Below, piece after piece: positions 8,588 to 16,579 of a stretch of 64,000 nt of DNA; positions within the stretch are counted from its first letter, which is position 1; the number at the start of each line of letters is the position of its first letter. The stretch comes from Microterricola gilva (lineage in GTDB: Bacteria; Actinomycetota; Actinomycetes; Actinomycetales; Microbacteriaceae), in assembly GCF_004217495.1 (NCBI RefSeq), contig NZ_SHLC01000001.1:3286001-3350000 (forward strand). Direction: 5' to 3'. The notes under the pieces were generated by a model. It ran no database searches, was not told the origin of the DNA, and was given only the letters and a program-made list of their open reading frames with translations. A program made the translations under genes and the position numbers.

Positions 8588-11500
8588 CTATGGCGTCAGC
8601 GTGACCGTGGACGTCACCTCCACAACCGTGCCGCCCTCGCGGTAGACGACGTACGCGTACAGTTCCTGGCCGGCCTTCAACCCTGACAGGCGGGCGCCCT
8701 TCGAGTTGTACTTCGCGTCGTACTCGGTGAAGCTTCCCGGCGCCCCCGATTCCGAGACGTAGACCGTGTAGCCCTTGCCATTGGCGCTACGGATCGCGAA
8801 GTCGATCGCGCTCAGCTTGTTCTGCTGCCTCGCGGTCGCGGCAAGCACGGGGACCGTGCTCGCGAACGTCGCCTCGAGCGCCACGTCCTGGTCGGGCATC
8901 GTGAAGGTGGTCTCGGCCTCCTCCGCATCGGCGAAGGTCACGCCGCCGCCGGTCCAGCCCGCGAACTCGTGGAAGTCGGCCGCGGCATTCGCCGTCAGAG
9001 TCACCGTGTCGCCGGCGCGAGCCGTCTCGGGTGTGGAGGCGCCATTCCTCACGCTGATCGCGTGCGGCTCGCCCTGCTGGCGCACCGTGTAGCTCTCTCC
9101 GGCAACCGTGTTGAACGTAGCCGTGATCTCGCTCGACCAGTTCGGCGCGGTGCCGAGCGTGGTCGCGATCGTCGCCCCGGAGGAGTCGACGACGTGCACG
9201 CCTTCGCCCCACGGAACCGCGAGCGTGAGCGGCTTGCCCGCCTCGCTGGTGACCGAGATCTCGCTGACCGTGTTGCTCGCTCCATCGTAAGACGCCGAGA
9301 GCACGAAGGCGCCCTCCGCACGGAGCTTGCTGAATGAGGCGTTCTCGCCGGCGACCCAGTTCGGGAACACCTTCGTGACGCCCTGGTCGGTCATCAGCAG
9401 CATGTTGTTGACCGCCGCGGTGGCACCGATCTTCTCGACACCGTGGTTGCCGTCGCTGATGCGCAGGTTCGGCTGGATCTGGCTCTTGATGGTGTTCGTC
9501 AGGTTGGCGAGCACGCCGTCCGCCGGATATCGCGACTGCACGGCATCGTTGAAGATGCGCGGGAAGTTGTTGATCTGACGCCAGGCGTTGTTGCCGAACA
9601 CATCAATCGTGTTGCGGGCCGTCTGCTGCTCGTCCGCGGTTGAGTAGTAACCGAGCTGGCCGCCCGGCACGACGATGTCGAGCGGGATGATGTTGCCGTC
9701 ACCGGGGACCGGGTTCGCGAGCGGCACCCACTGGCCGTTCTTCCACTCCTTCTCGGCAAGGGAGTAGACCTTCTTGCCCGCCCACTCACTGGTCGGCTGC
9801 GGCGCCAGCTTGTCGAGGATGCCCTGCCAGTGCTCGCGCTTGTCGGCATCCTTGTCGAGCACGACACTCGCGTCGATGAGCTCGGTGAGCACGCTCTTCA
9901 GCGCGGCCAGCTCGACCGCCGGGTTGGTCGCCCAGGAGCCCTCGTTGTAGCCGGCGAACAGGGTGTACGTGTCGCCGGACTTGTCGAGCCAGGCGTCGTA
10001 GAAGTTGACGGCCTTCTTCAGGTAGTCGTAGATGTGCTCTTCCAGATACTCCGTGTCCTGGGTGTAGTGGTAGTACTGAATGAGCGGGTACGCGCTGTAT
10101 GCGGCGTTGAGCGCCTCGGACAGGTAGTTGTCATCGGTGACCGTTCCCCACGGTCCGATGCCGACCGGGTAGAGCAGGGCATCGGCGATGCCGTTCTGCA
10201 GATCGGGTCGGCCGTCGACGAAGCCCTTGTTGATCCGGCGCAGCTGAGCCGGATCGGCCGCACGCTGCACGCCCTTCGGCACGAAGCTCAGCATCGCATC
10301 GACGGCGGGCAGCGAGAGCTCGGGGCGGTTGCTCGAGTTCGTTCCGTAGAACGTCGCGATGAAGTTGTAGTTCAGGTGGTAGTCACCCGACCAGCTGGGG
10401 TTGTCGGTGGTGTGCCAGATCCCGAAGAGGCCGGGGGCGAGTTCACCCTCCCTCGACGTGCTGCCCAGCATGTACTGAGCGCCGTAGTAGTACCGCATCA
10501 CCTCCGGCCGGTTGGGGAGGTCGATGTACGAGGCCGACCAGAAGTCCTTCCACCAATCGGCGTGCTCGCCCTCGAGCGCTGCGAGGCGATCAGCGGATGC
10601 CGCATCGGCGACCATCGCGACGGCTTCAGCCACCGGGTCATCCGTGAGAAGCGTGCCGTCGGGGCCGAAGTTCTTGCCTCCGCCACCGACAGCGGTCACG
10701 AGCTGCACGGTTTCGCCAGCGGGCAGCGTGAACGTCGTGAGCCCCATGCCCTTCGCGCTGTCGGCGGACACCGTGGTCTCCGCACCGACGACCTCTGTCG
10801 CAAGCGCGGCCTGCGAGCGCCACGAATCCGGGTTGGCCGGTGCGTTGTTGAAGGTGGAGCGGTTCGCGGTTGCGACGCCGTCCTCGACGCTGCTTGCAAC
10901 GGGGTAGCTGCCGTTTCCCGGCTTGCCCCACGTCTGGACCTCGAGCTCCACGGCTCGGTCGCCCTTGGACACGAGCTCGGTGACCATCACGTTGCCCGAC
11001 GGAGCCAACCAGGTGTCCATCTCGACGGGTACGCCGCCGAGCGCCATCGAGGTCTCGATCGTGGCGTTCAGGATGTCCTGCTTCTCGTGCGTCTCGACCG
11101 TTGCCTCCGGCGCGGTCGGGGCCTTGGTCTCGGCGTAGAGCTCAAACTGACCGATGCGCGCCCGCGGGTTGGCATCGGTGTTGCTCTGCTGCAGCGGGTT
11201 CGTCACGTAGAGCCGGAAGTGCTTGCTCGAGACAGCCTGTTCGAGGTTCTGGTCGAAGACGTCAGCCGTGTTGTTGTCGACCACCGAGACGTCGGTCCAG
11301 GTGGCGCCCGGCCCACCCGTCTCACTCACCTGCAGCCGGAACGCACTCGTGTTGTTCGCGCTGTAGCCGCTGCGCACGGCGCCGTCGTTCTTCACCACCC
11401 AGCGCTGCACCGAGATCGCCTCGGGGAACGACACCTCGAGCCAGTGCGTCCTGCCGACGCCGGTCACCCAGCCGTAGCCGTTCGCGTCGTTCTGCATGGC

Positions 11501-12019
11501 GCCGTTGACGGCGAGCGCCGGAGCGAATGCGTCGTGCTGGCCGCTGGCGGACACCGCCGACCGCGTCGGAGCGAGATTGGGCTCGGACGCCGCGTCATCG
11601 GGCTTGCCCTGGATCGTAATGCCCCCGACCGGGAGTGGCTTGGTCAGGTTGTTGCCGCTGTTGAACACACCCTTCAGGTCACCAGCCGAGTAGAAATCGG
11701 ACTTCGAGATGAGGAACGACTTCTGCCCCTTGGCGCCGTACGAGGTGACACCGACGTCGCCGTTCCCGAGCAGCGCGGTGTTGGGCACGCTGTTCGAGAT
11801 CGCCCCGCCATAGGCGTCTCCGCGCCATTCCCCGTAGATGCCGCCGACGATCGCGCTGACCTTCTCCCAGTCAGCGGCGGATGCCGCAGCGCCGGCATCC
11901 GCTTGCGCCGTCACCGTGCGGACGCCGGCCTGCGCCGCCCCCACTGGCACGACGCCGATACAAACCGTTGCGGCGAGTGCCACGGCACCCGCGCGCAGAA
12001 ATAGACGTGTTCTTTCCAT
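8588..12019 (-). CDS. Large secreted six-hairpin glycosidase-like enzyme with inserted discoidin domain
   Basis: 1143 residues from ATG 12019, with AGAGG 6 nt upstream. Residues 1-31 are a signal peptide (RTRLFLRAGAVALAATVC, AAQA cut site). An N-terminal beta domain (ALLGNGDVGVTSYG, SFLISKSDFY) is interrupted at about 148-297 by an F5/8-type C (discoidin) module. The long central part (YYYGAQYMLGSTSREGELAP, IWHTTDNPSWSGDYHLNYNF) resembles (alpha/alpha)6-barrel hydrolases of the GH95/DUF5703 kind. At about 985-1055 is an InlB B-repeat-like module (GWTGGGVTF ... FTMPDQDVALEATF), then a C-terminal beta domain. Probably degrades an extracellular oligosaccharide; the substrate is not readable. No transporter is adjacent. 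Confidence 0.82.
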   Translation of the reverse strand: MERTRLFLRAGAVALAATVCIGVVPVGAAQAGVRTVTAQADAGAAASAADWEKVSAIVGGIYGEWRGDAYGGAISNSVPNTALLGNGDVGVTSYGAKGQKSFLISKSDFYSAGDLKGVFNSGNNLTKPLPVGGITIQGKPDDAASEPNLAPTRSAVSASGQHDAFAPALAVNGAMQNDANGYGWVTGVGRTHWLEVSFPEAISVQRWVVKNDGAVRSGYSANNTSAFRLQVSETGGPGATWTDVSVVDNNTADVFDQNLEQAVSSKHFRLYVTNPLQQSNTDANPRARIGQFELYAETKAPTAPEATVETHEKQDILNATIETSMALGGVPVEMDTWLAPSGNVMVTELVSKGDRAVELEVQTWGKPGNGSYPVASSVEDGVATANRSTFNNAPANPDSWRSQAALATEVVGAETTVSADSAKGMGLTTFTLPAGETVQLVTAVGGGGKNFGPDGTLLTDDPVAEAVAMVADAASADRLAALEGEHADWWKDFWSASYIDLPNRPEVMRYYYGAQYMLGSTSREGELAPGLFGIWHTTDNPSWSGDYHLNYNFIATFYGTNSSNRPELSLPAVDAMLSFVPKGVQRAADPAQLRRINKGFVDGRPDLQNGIADALLYPVGIGPWGTVTDDNYLSEALNAAYSAYPLIQYYHYTQDTEYLEEHIYDYLKKAVNFYDAWLDKSGDTYTLFAGYNEGSWATNPAVELAALKSVLTELIDASVVLDKDADKREHWQGILDKLAPQPTSEWAGKKVYSLAEKEWKNGQWVPLANPVPGDGNIIPLDIVVPGGQLGYYSTADEQQTARNTIDVFGNNAWRQINNFPRIFNDAVQSRYPADGVLANLTNTIKSQIQPNLRISDGNHGVEKIGATAAVNNMLLMTDQGVTKVFPNWVAGENASFSKLRAEGAFVLSASYDGASNTVSEISVTSEAGKPLTLAVPWGEGVHVVDSSGATIATTLGTAPNWSSEITATFNTVAGESYTVRQQGEPHAISVRNGASTPETARAGDTVTLTANAAADFHEFAGWTGGGVTFADAEEAETTFTMPDQDVALEATFASTVPVLAATARQQNKLSAIDFAIRSANGKGYTVYVSESGAPGSFTEYDAKYNSKGARLSGLKAGQELYAYVVYREGGTVVEVTSTVTLTP

Positions 12020-12498
12020 ATCAAACCTCTTCGTTTGTGATGCATGAACGCGCGATTGACCGCGCCTTCCACCGCCCGGGGTACCGACTCGAGACGCTCG
12101 ATATCGACCCCGCGGTGGAATCAGCATGAGCGTATCGAGGCAAACATCCGATGTCAACGACCCCCGTATGCGGGTGTCGGGGAGGCCGTCATGGACGGCC
12201 GTGCTCGTATCAGCTCCCCGTGTCCGCCTTTATGAGGACACAGGAGCCGTATCGCGCAACCGCGACGGCATCGTCGCAGCGGGCGCGGATTTCCCGGAAG
12301 ATCCGATGTTTAAGCGTCGGTGACCTCGTCGCGAGTCCACCTGTAGCGTTCAGAGATCACGCGCGAGCCGAGGCCTCGTCTCCAGTAGCCGCAATAGGAC
12401 GGCATGCGCGATGCGCGGCAGCAAGGGGCGTCGTCAAGCCACGCTCTGAGGGGCGACGATCACGAACGCTCGCGCCATGGCAGCGGAGGAAACAGAAA
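12020..12498. other. Intergenic region upstream of the glycosidase, up to the old tRNA terminator
   Basis: About 480 nt without a convincing gene on either strand. It presumably holds the glycosidase promoter. Imperfect repeats of ATCCGATGT occur at 12147 and 12302, and a small hairpin is formed by ACCCCCGTATGCGGGTGT. I recognise no regulator site. The right part was the flank of tRNA-Arg before phage insertion. Confidence 0.5.
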
Positions 12499-12522
12499 AG
12501 GCCCCATCCGAAGATGAGGCCT
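12499..12522 (-). terminator. Original tRNA-Arg terminator, now stranded at attL
   Basis: Stem AGGCCCCATC (12499-12508) / GATGAGGCCT (12513-12522), one wobble, CGAA loop (UUCG on the - strand), followed on the - strand by TTTT. It lies 8 nt past the tRNA 3' end copy in attL, so it would have ended tRNA-Arg transcription before the phage inserted. Confidence 0.75.
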
Positions 12523-12529
12523 TGTACTC

Positions 12530-12565
12530 TGTGCGCCCGAAGGGATTCGAACCCCTAACCTTCTG
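12530..12565. other. attL core (3' fragment of tRNA-Arg)
   Basis: Identical over 36 nt to 30206-30241. Similarity continues imperfectly beyond the core (TTCTGGTCTGTAG here, TTCTGATCCGTAG at attR), as expected when phage and host halves of a tRNA gene have diverged. Confidence 0.95.
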
Positions 12566-12634
12566 GTCTGTAGTTTGCGTCGAGGATCTGCTGGTTCTCT
12601 GGGCGGCCTCCGACGTGCTCGCCGAGGCCCTGGC

Positions 12635-12994
12635 ATGAGCGTTGATCTGACCGCCCCTGTCGATCGCTTCGAGGTCGGCCAGCGGGTGCGCTGGGATTAC
12701 GGTGACCGACCGGCCTACGGGGCGATCGAGTGGATGCTGCCCGAGGACTCGATCTATGTCGGCAGCGGCGATCTCGTCACGCCCTGGGGGACCTACCTCG
12801 GCCGACTGTGCTTTGTGCGCTGCGACAACTCGTCGTGCTGGTGTGCCCGTGGCGACGCTGCTACAGGGCACTACTGCAACGAGTGCCAGCTGACGCTCGA
12901 CGATCGCGAGAGCGCAGCCGTGTCACTGTTCGACCTCGAACCGAGTGATTCAGGCCAAGCGCATGAGAGTCAGCTAGTGCGCACTTTGCCGTAG
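12635..12994 (+). CDS. Phage protein of unknown function, Cys-rich, 119 aa
   Basis: Begins MSVDLTAPVDRFEVGQRVRW; a cluster CDNSSCWCARGDAATGHYCN and EC (about residues 68-88) looks like a zinc-binding knuckle. The function is unknown. Its ATG overlaps (ATGA) a TGA at 12636-12638 that ends the extended repressor frame of the excised phage, so in the circular genome it is translationally coupled to the repressor and lies between repressor and integrase. In the prophage it is cut off from that promoter. Its 3' end overlaps the convergent gene at 12970 by 25 nt. Confidence 0.7.
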   Translation: MSVDLTAPVDRFEVGQRVRWDYGDRPAYGAIEWMLPEDSIYVGSGDLVTPWGTYLGRLCFVRCDNSSCWCARGDAATGHYCNECQLTLDDRESAAVSLFDLEPSDSGQAHESQLVRTLP

Positions 12995-13263
12995 GCATCC
13001 ACCGTGATCACGAGTGTGTTCTTCTTCCGGTTCACAACTCGAACGATCACCACGATCAGCCACAGTCCTCCCGTGAGGATCGTGAGGATCGTGTTCCAAA
13101 ACCAGCCGATGCGCTTGTTCCTGGAGAGCACGGCCTGACCCGCTGCGACGGTCTGAACGTTCCAGCCGCGTGAAGCTTGCTTAGCAACTTCCGCGTTCAG
13201 GATCTGGGAACGGGCGTCCTCGCTCAGCGTTTCACGAGTTGATGAGGGGATCGAATCAGACAT
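12970..13263 (-). CDS. Phage membrane protein, 97 aa (possible superinfection-exclusion type)
   Basis: Soluble N-terminal half with ASRGWNVQTVAAGQAVLSRN followed by one or two membrane passages, WFWNTILTILTGGLWLIVVI. The ILTGGLWLIV pattern resembles short membrane proteins, including superinfection-immunity proteins, but is also common in unrelated small proteins. Its ATG lies 7 nt behind a TAGTGT box on the - strand, so it may be expressed from its own leaderless message. It lies in the immunity/integration region, against the direction of the integrase operon; lysogenic expression is inference. Confidence 0.65.
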   Translation of the reverse strand: MSDSIPSSTRETLSEDARSQILNAEVAKQASRGWNVQTVAAGQAVLSRNKRIGWFWNTILTILTGGLWLIVVIVRVVNRKKNTLVITVDAYGKVRTS

Positions 13264-13293
13264 GAGCAGAACACTACCGAAAGCGGGTGCTGA

Positions 13294-14250
13294 ATGAGTG
13301 GCACCAAGAAGGGGGCCGAGTCACGCAACAACACGGTTGGATCACCGGCATACGTTCGGCGGATGAACACAATCCCGCCCGAGTGGGCAACAGCTATCAC
13401 CAACTACATCGACGCGCAGACCGCCGCTGGATCACCCCGCACGACTCTCCGTACACGACGCGAGCACCTACAGCACCTAGCCCGCCGCATCGGCTCTGGC
13501 CCCTGGCACATGACTGGCGCAGAGCTAGTCGGCTACCTTGCACAACAGAACTGGGAACGCGAGACACGACGCGGCCGACGCGGCACACTCGCATCCTTCT
13601 ACGGCTGGGCGATCCGCGCCGGGTGGACAACAGATGATCCCCTCGAACAAGTAGACCGCGTAAAGGCAGCCGACCCCAACCCCCGCCCCGTCCCCGATCG
13701 CGTCTACCTCGAAGCGCTCGTGCGGGCCGACGCTGACGAAGCAATCTGGATAGACCTGGCCGCCGAGCACGGGCTACGCCGTGCAGAGATCTCGGTGATT
13801 CACTCCAGCGACATCCAGGAAACGCTTCTCGGCTTCGACCTGCTCGTGCACGGCAAGGGCAGCAAGCTCCGCACCGTTCCACTCACCCGAGTCATGGCCC
13901 GGTCGCTCCTCGCTCGACCGGCCGGCTACTTGTTCCCCGGCGACGACGAGGGGCACATTTCGCCGCGCTGGCTCGGCAAGCGAGTGAACAACTTGCTCGA
14001 AGGCGACTGGACGATTCACAAGCTGCGCCACCGCGCGGCAACTCGGTTCTGGGTCATGGCCGAGGGCGACCCCTACGCGGTAGCCGAGCTGATGGGCTGG
14101 GCGAGCCTAAACATGGTGCGCGTCTACGTCAAGATGCCCACCGACCGACTGCGCCGCATAGTCGAAGGCGCTAGCCGCGTCGGCGCACCGCTGGCGAGTG
14201 TCAACTCCACGTTGACACCAGAATCACGACAAGGAAGGGCAGCAATATGA
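13294..14250 (+). CDS. int: Phage tyrosine integrase
   Basis: 318 residues as drawn. The N-terminal core-binding domain (IPPEWATAITNYIDAQT...) is followed by the catalytic domain with Arg in HGLRRAEIS (about 162), Lys in HGKGSK (188), HKLR (His242, Arg245), Trp269 in place of the second His (LMGWASL), and nucleophile Tyr278 in RVYVK. It recombines the phage site with tRNA-Arg. A better start may be ATG 13363 (residue 24): it lies exactly 6 nt after TACGTT (13351-13356) and opens the folded domain. Ends in an ATGA overlap with the next gene. Confidence 0.96.
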   Translation: MSGTKKGAESRNNTVGSPAYVRRMNTIPPEWATAITNYIDAQTAAGSPRTTLRTRREHLQHLARRIGSGPWHMTGAELVGYLAQQNWERETRRGRRGTLASFYGWAIRAGWTTDDPLEQVDRVKAADPNPRPVPDRVYLEALVRADADEAIWIDLAAEHGLRRAEISVIHSSDIQETLLGFDLLVHGKGSKLRTVPLTRVMARSLLARPAGYLFPGDDEGHISPRWLGKRVNNLLEGDWTIHKLRHRAATRFWVMAEGDPYAVAELMGWASLNMVRVYVKMPTDRLRRIVEGASRVGAPLASVNSTLTPESRQGRAAI

Positions 14251-14495
14251 GTGTCGAAACGTCTGAATACCTGTCGATGCTGCGCCGGATGATCCGGGCC
14301 GGAGGTCGGCGCGTGGCCGAAGCTGACGAGCCCGAACTACGTGAGTTGCTGGCGCTTCGGGATGATCTCGACCGAGCAATAGCCGATGCCGTGGACGGGC
14401 AGCACGAGGGTGGACGCTCGTGGCAAGCGATCGCGGATGCCGCCGGCACGACCCGCCAGGCGGCGCACAAACGCTGGGGGCAGCGCGTCGCCTAG
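14247..14495 (+). CDS. Small helix-turn-helix protein downstream of integrase, 82 aa
   Basis: Overlaps the integrase stop by ATGA, with AAGGAAGGG upstream. A helical N-terminal half (RDDLDRAIADAVDG) is followed by an HTH-like segment SWQAIADAAGTTRQAAHKRW (about 58-77). It could be an excision factor or DNA-binding regulator made with the integrase; neither is proven. A perfect terminator follows at 14504. Confidence 0.75.
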   Translation: MSVETSEYLSMLRRMIRAGGRRVAEADEPELRELLALRDDLDRAIADAVDGQHEGGRSWQAIADAAGTTRQAAHKRWGQRVA

Positions 14496-14503
14496 CTAGA
14501 TGC

Positions 14504-14541
14504 GAAGAGACCGGGTTGCACGGTGGCAACCCGGTCTCTTC
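14504..14541. terminator. Bidirectional terminator between integrase and lysis operons
   Basis: Perfect 16-bp stem, 14504-14519 with 14526-14541, 6-nt loop. It ends both the rightward integrase unit and the leftward late operon of the phage. Confidence 0.92.
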
Positions 14542-14553
14542 TTGCGCCTGGCG

Positions 14554-14763
14554 CTACTCGGATGCGTGCGCGCCCGACTTGCGTCCGCTCGGATTGGCCA
14601 GGGCCGTCCCGACCGCAGCCGCTGCGAGGATGCTGGAGGCCGTCACGACCGGTGGTGCATACTCGGGGGCTGCGATCGCCACGAATGGCGCAGCAACCGC
14701 CGCTGCGAGGGCGACCAGGTAAAGGCCGCGCCGGACGGACAGCGGCAGGAACTGGGTATCCAT
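14554..14763 (-). CDS. Putative holin-like membrane protein, 69 aa
   Basis: Two hydrophobic segments (RGLYLVALAAAVAAPFVAIA and VVTASSILAAAAVGTALA) with a short hydrophilic N-terminus and charged tail. AAGGAG lies 6 nt before the ATG. Position right after the endolysin and size fit a class II holin, which would form membrane lesions releasing the lysin; this is a call by position and topology. Confidence 0.75.
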   Translation of the reverse strand: MDTQFLPLSVRRGLYLVALAAAVAAPFVAIAAPEYAPPVVTASSILAAAAVGTALANPSGRKSGAHASE

Positions 14764-14772
14764 GATTTCTCC

Positions 14773-14988
14773 TTAGGGGTTGCCGAACAGCCCTTCCGGC
14801 GGTTCGGGTGGTGGTGGCGGGTAGCCCCGATAGATGTGATCGACGAGTTGGCGGTTCCAGAGGTAGAGCAGGTGGTTCTGCTGACGGTTCTTCGCCAGCG
14901 ACAGCACGAGGGTGATGCCGCCGGCGACGAACGCGGAGCCGAGCACGCCGATCATGGCGAGCAGGGCAATCAGCACGGCGTCGGCCAT
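14773..14988 (-). CDS. Phage membrane protein of the lysis cassette, 71 aa
   Basis: One N-terminal membrane segment (VLIALLAMIGVLGSAFVAGGI) followed by a polar stretch and a proline-rich tail YPPPPPEPPEGLFGNP. It lies between endolysin and the two-TM holin candidate. It may be the second holin component or an anti-holin; its role is not determined. Confidence 0.7.
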   Translation of the reverse strand: MADAVLIALLAMIGVLGSAFVAGGITLVLSLAKNRQQNHLLYLWNRQLVDHIYRGYPPPPPEPPEGLFGNP

Positions 14989-14997
14989 GGGCGGGCG

Positions 14998-15726
14998 CTA
15001 CCGGGGCAGCGGGAGCGCGGGCTGGCCGATCATGGCGCGGCGGCGGTTGACGCCGGCCAGGGCGGCGTGAAACTCCGTGCTGGTCACAGTGTCGTACTGG
15101 CCGGACTTGCCGTTCCAGATCCGGCCCCATTCGTTGGCGCGGGCCTCGTCGGACGGGTTCAGCTCAAAGGTGAGTTCCCCGATGAGCGCCCATCCGTTGT
15201 AGTAGGTCTGGCCAGGTGTTCCCTGCCGGATTGGTCGTGCCATGGTGTCTCTCCTTGCTGTGGTGGTGATGGGTGTGCCGGCGCCCCCGACCGGGGTGTT
15301 CGTGAGGTACTTCTCGGGGTCGAGCTGCGTGCCGGCGAGGCGCAGCTCCTGGTGGAGGTGGACGGGCCAGTCGCCACCGGTGTCGCCCATGACGGCGACC
15401 GCCTGCCCCTGGGCGACCTCGGAGCCTGGGTGGACGGTGACTTCGGAGAGGTGCGCCAGTAGGGACTCCCAGCCGTCGCCGTGGTCGAAGATCATGCACA
15501 GCCCGTAGGTGCCGCGCTCGCCCGCGAAGACGACCCGGCCGGCTGCGGGCGCGACGACGAGGAGGTCGGCGGCGGTCTTGGTTCCGTGGCCGATGTCCAT
15601 GCCGCCGTGGCGCTTGACGTTGGCACCCGGAACGTCGGTGTCGCCGAAGTGCCCAGTGATGCCGCCGCGTGCTGCCTTGATGATCTGCAGGGTGTGCCTT
15701 CCGGTTCGTTCTGTCTGGCCGCTCAC
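14998..15726 (-). CDS. Endolysin, M23 (LytM-type) peptidase with 81-aa C-terminal module
   Basis: 242 residues from GTG 15726. Residues 20-150 are an M23 metallopeptidase: HGGMD (His40, Asp44) and HLH (123-125) are the zinc ligands and catalytic His. It would cut peptide cross-bridges of host peptidoglycan. After a GTPITTTARRDT linker comes a module of no recognised family. ATG 15241-15243 (residue 162) opens that module and has AAGGAG at 15251-15256, 7 nt upstream: a strong internal start for an 81-aa product. GTGA overlap with the gene upstream. Confidence 0.92.
   Translation of the reverse strand: MSGQTERTGRHTLQIIKAARGGITGHFGDTDVPGANVKRHGGMDIGHGTKTAADLLVVAPAAGRVVFAGERGTYGLCMIFDHGDGWESLLAHLSEVTVHPGSEVAQGQAVAVMGDTGGDWPVHLHQELRLAGTQLDPEKYLTNTPVGGAGTPITTTARRDTMARPIRQGTPGQTYYNGWALIGELTFELNPSDEARANEWGRIWNGKSGQYDTVTSTEFHAALAGVNRRRAMIGQPALPLPR
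15241..15256 (-). promoter_or_regulatory. Internal ribosome site and start inside the endolysin gene
   Basis: AAGGAG on the - strand (15256-15251), 7 nt, then ATG (15243-15241) in the endolysin frame. It predicts a separate 81-aa C-terminal product (14998-15243), as known for some two-product endolysins. Confidence 0.65.
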
Positions 15727-15965
15727 TGTTGCTCCAGGGCCGGGTTCGGTGCCGGCGTCGGCGTCGGGATGACGGCCGCCTGGACTGCCGCGACGAGGGC
15801 GAGGTATGCCGGCAGGGATTCGACGGGCACAACCTGGGTGGTGCCGCTGACGGTGAACGTGGCTACACCGTTCTCCACTTCGGCGACCATCTGCGAGGTG
15901 TCGGCGGCCGGCGCGGTGTAGCGGATGGTGGTGTGGGTTGTGGTGTTCTCGGTTTGCTGGATCAA
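15723..15965 (-). CDS. Small phage protein between tail fibre and endolysin, 80 aa
   Basis: Start is uncertain: TTG at 15965 with AGAAAG upstream gives 80 residues; Met at residue 26 (MVAEVENGVATF) is the only alternative. A short beta-rich part (VENGVATFTVSGTTQVVP) precedes a hydrophobic helix (LPAYLALVAAVQAAV) and a Pro-rich tail. No family is recognised. The stop overlaps the endolysin GTG, so it belongs to the tail-to-lysis transcript. Confidence 0.6.
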   Translation of the reverse strand: MIQQTENTTTHTTIRYTAPAADTSQMVAEVENGVATFTVSGTTQVVPVESLPAYLALVAAVQAAVIPTPTPAPNPALEQQ

Positions 15966-15981
15966 TGCGGTTCGCTTTCTA

Positions 15982-16569
15982 CTAGGTGCGGATGATGAAG
16001 TTTTCGGTGACGTAGGGCTGGAGGTTGTTGTGGGCAGCACCGCCGCCCGCGTCGCCGGTTTTGGTGACGTTGGAGCCGGTGCCGGTGCTGGACAGGTACG
16101 CGTTGCCCGTGCCTGAGGCTGATCCCGCGCCCCATTTGAGGATCGTGGCATCGACAATTGCGGCGGGGCTGTGGCTGTGAACCGGGCCTTCAGCGGGGGT
16201 GAGCGCGTGCGACTTCGAGCCGCCGGTCTTGCCGAGGGTGTTGAACTCGGTTTGGGCTGTGTCGAGGCCGACGCCGACACGGCCGCGACGGTCGGGCACG
16301 TTGAACGTGGACGAACCGTTCCCGGCACCGTGCGCGGTTCCGATCGCAGCGAACAGGGCCGCATAGGTTGTGCGTGAAACGGCTTGCCCCTGGCAGAGCA
16401 GCCAGCCGGCCGGCGCGGCGGTGCCGGCGAACTCTTGCACCACGCCGGTGGGGACGCCCCGGGCCGTCGCGGCGCTGAGCGCACCCTGGAGGGCGATCAG
16501 GTCGAGGGCTTGGGCGGAGTTCTTAGACTCCAGGATGCGGAGCCGGTCTTCGATGTCGCGAAATGCCAT
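15982..16569 (-). CDS. Phage tail fibre protein with tail-collar domain
   Basis: 195 residues. An N-terminal helix (DIEDRLRILESKN) probably trimerises. Residues 41-110 fit the phage tail-collar domain (AGTAAPAGWLLCQGQAVSRT ... FNVPDRRGRVGVG). The C-terminus carries HSHSP and HNNLQPYV, the His pairs that bind metal ions in T4 gp12-like fibre tips. It is likely the receptor-binding protein. Confidence 0.88.
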   Translation of the reverse strand: MAFRDIEDRLRILESKNSAQALDLIALQGALSAATARGVPTGVVQEFAGTAAPAGWLLCQGQAVSRTTYAALFAAIGTAHGAGNGSSTFNVPDRRGRVGVGLDTAQTEFNTLGKTGGSKSHALTPAEGPVHSHSPAAIVDATILKWGAGSASGTGNAYLSSTGTGSNVTKTGDAGGGAAHNNLQPYVTENFIIRT

Positions 16570-16579
16570 AGCGAGTGTC

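Noticed and set aside
9830-12004. 724-codon open frame antisense to the glycosidase
   Set aside because: No family features; the opposite strand has signal peptide, domains and a good ribosome site.
12530-12572. Second tRNA-Arg gene at the left prophage end
   Set aside because: Only the 3' part is present; there is no 5' acceptor strand or D-arm. It is attL.
15723-16484. 253-codon frame overlapping the tail fibre gene
   Set aside because: Its first two thirds are antisense-like shadow of the tail-collar gene; only the last 80 codons are outside it and are called separately.
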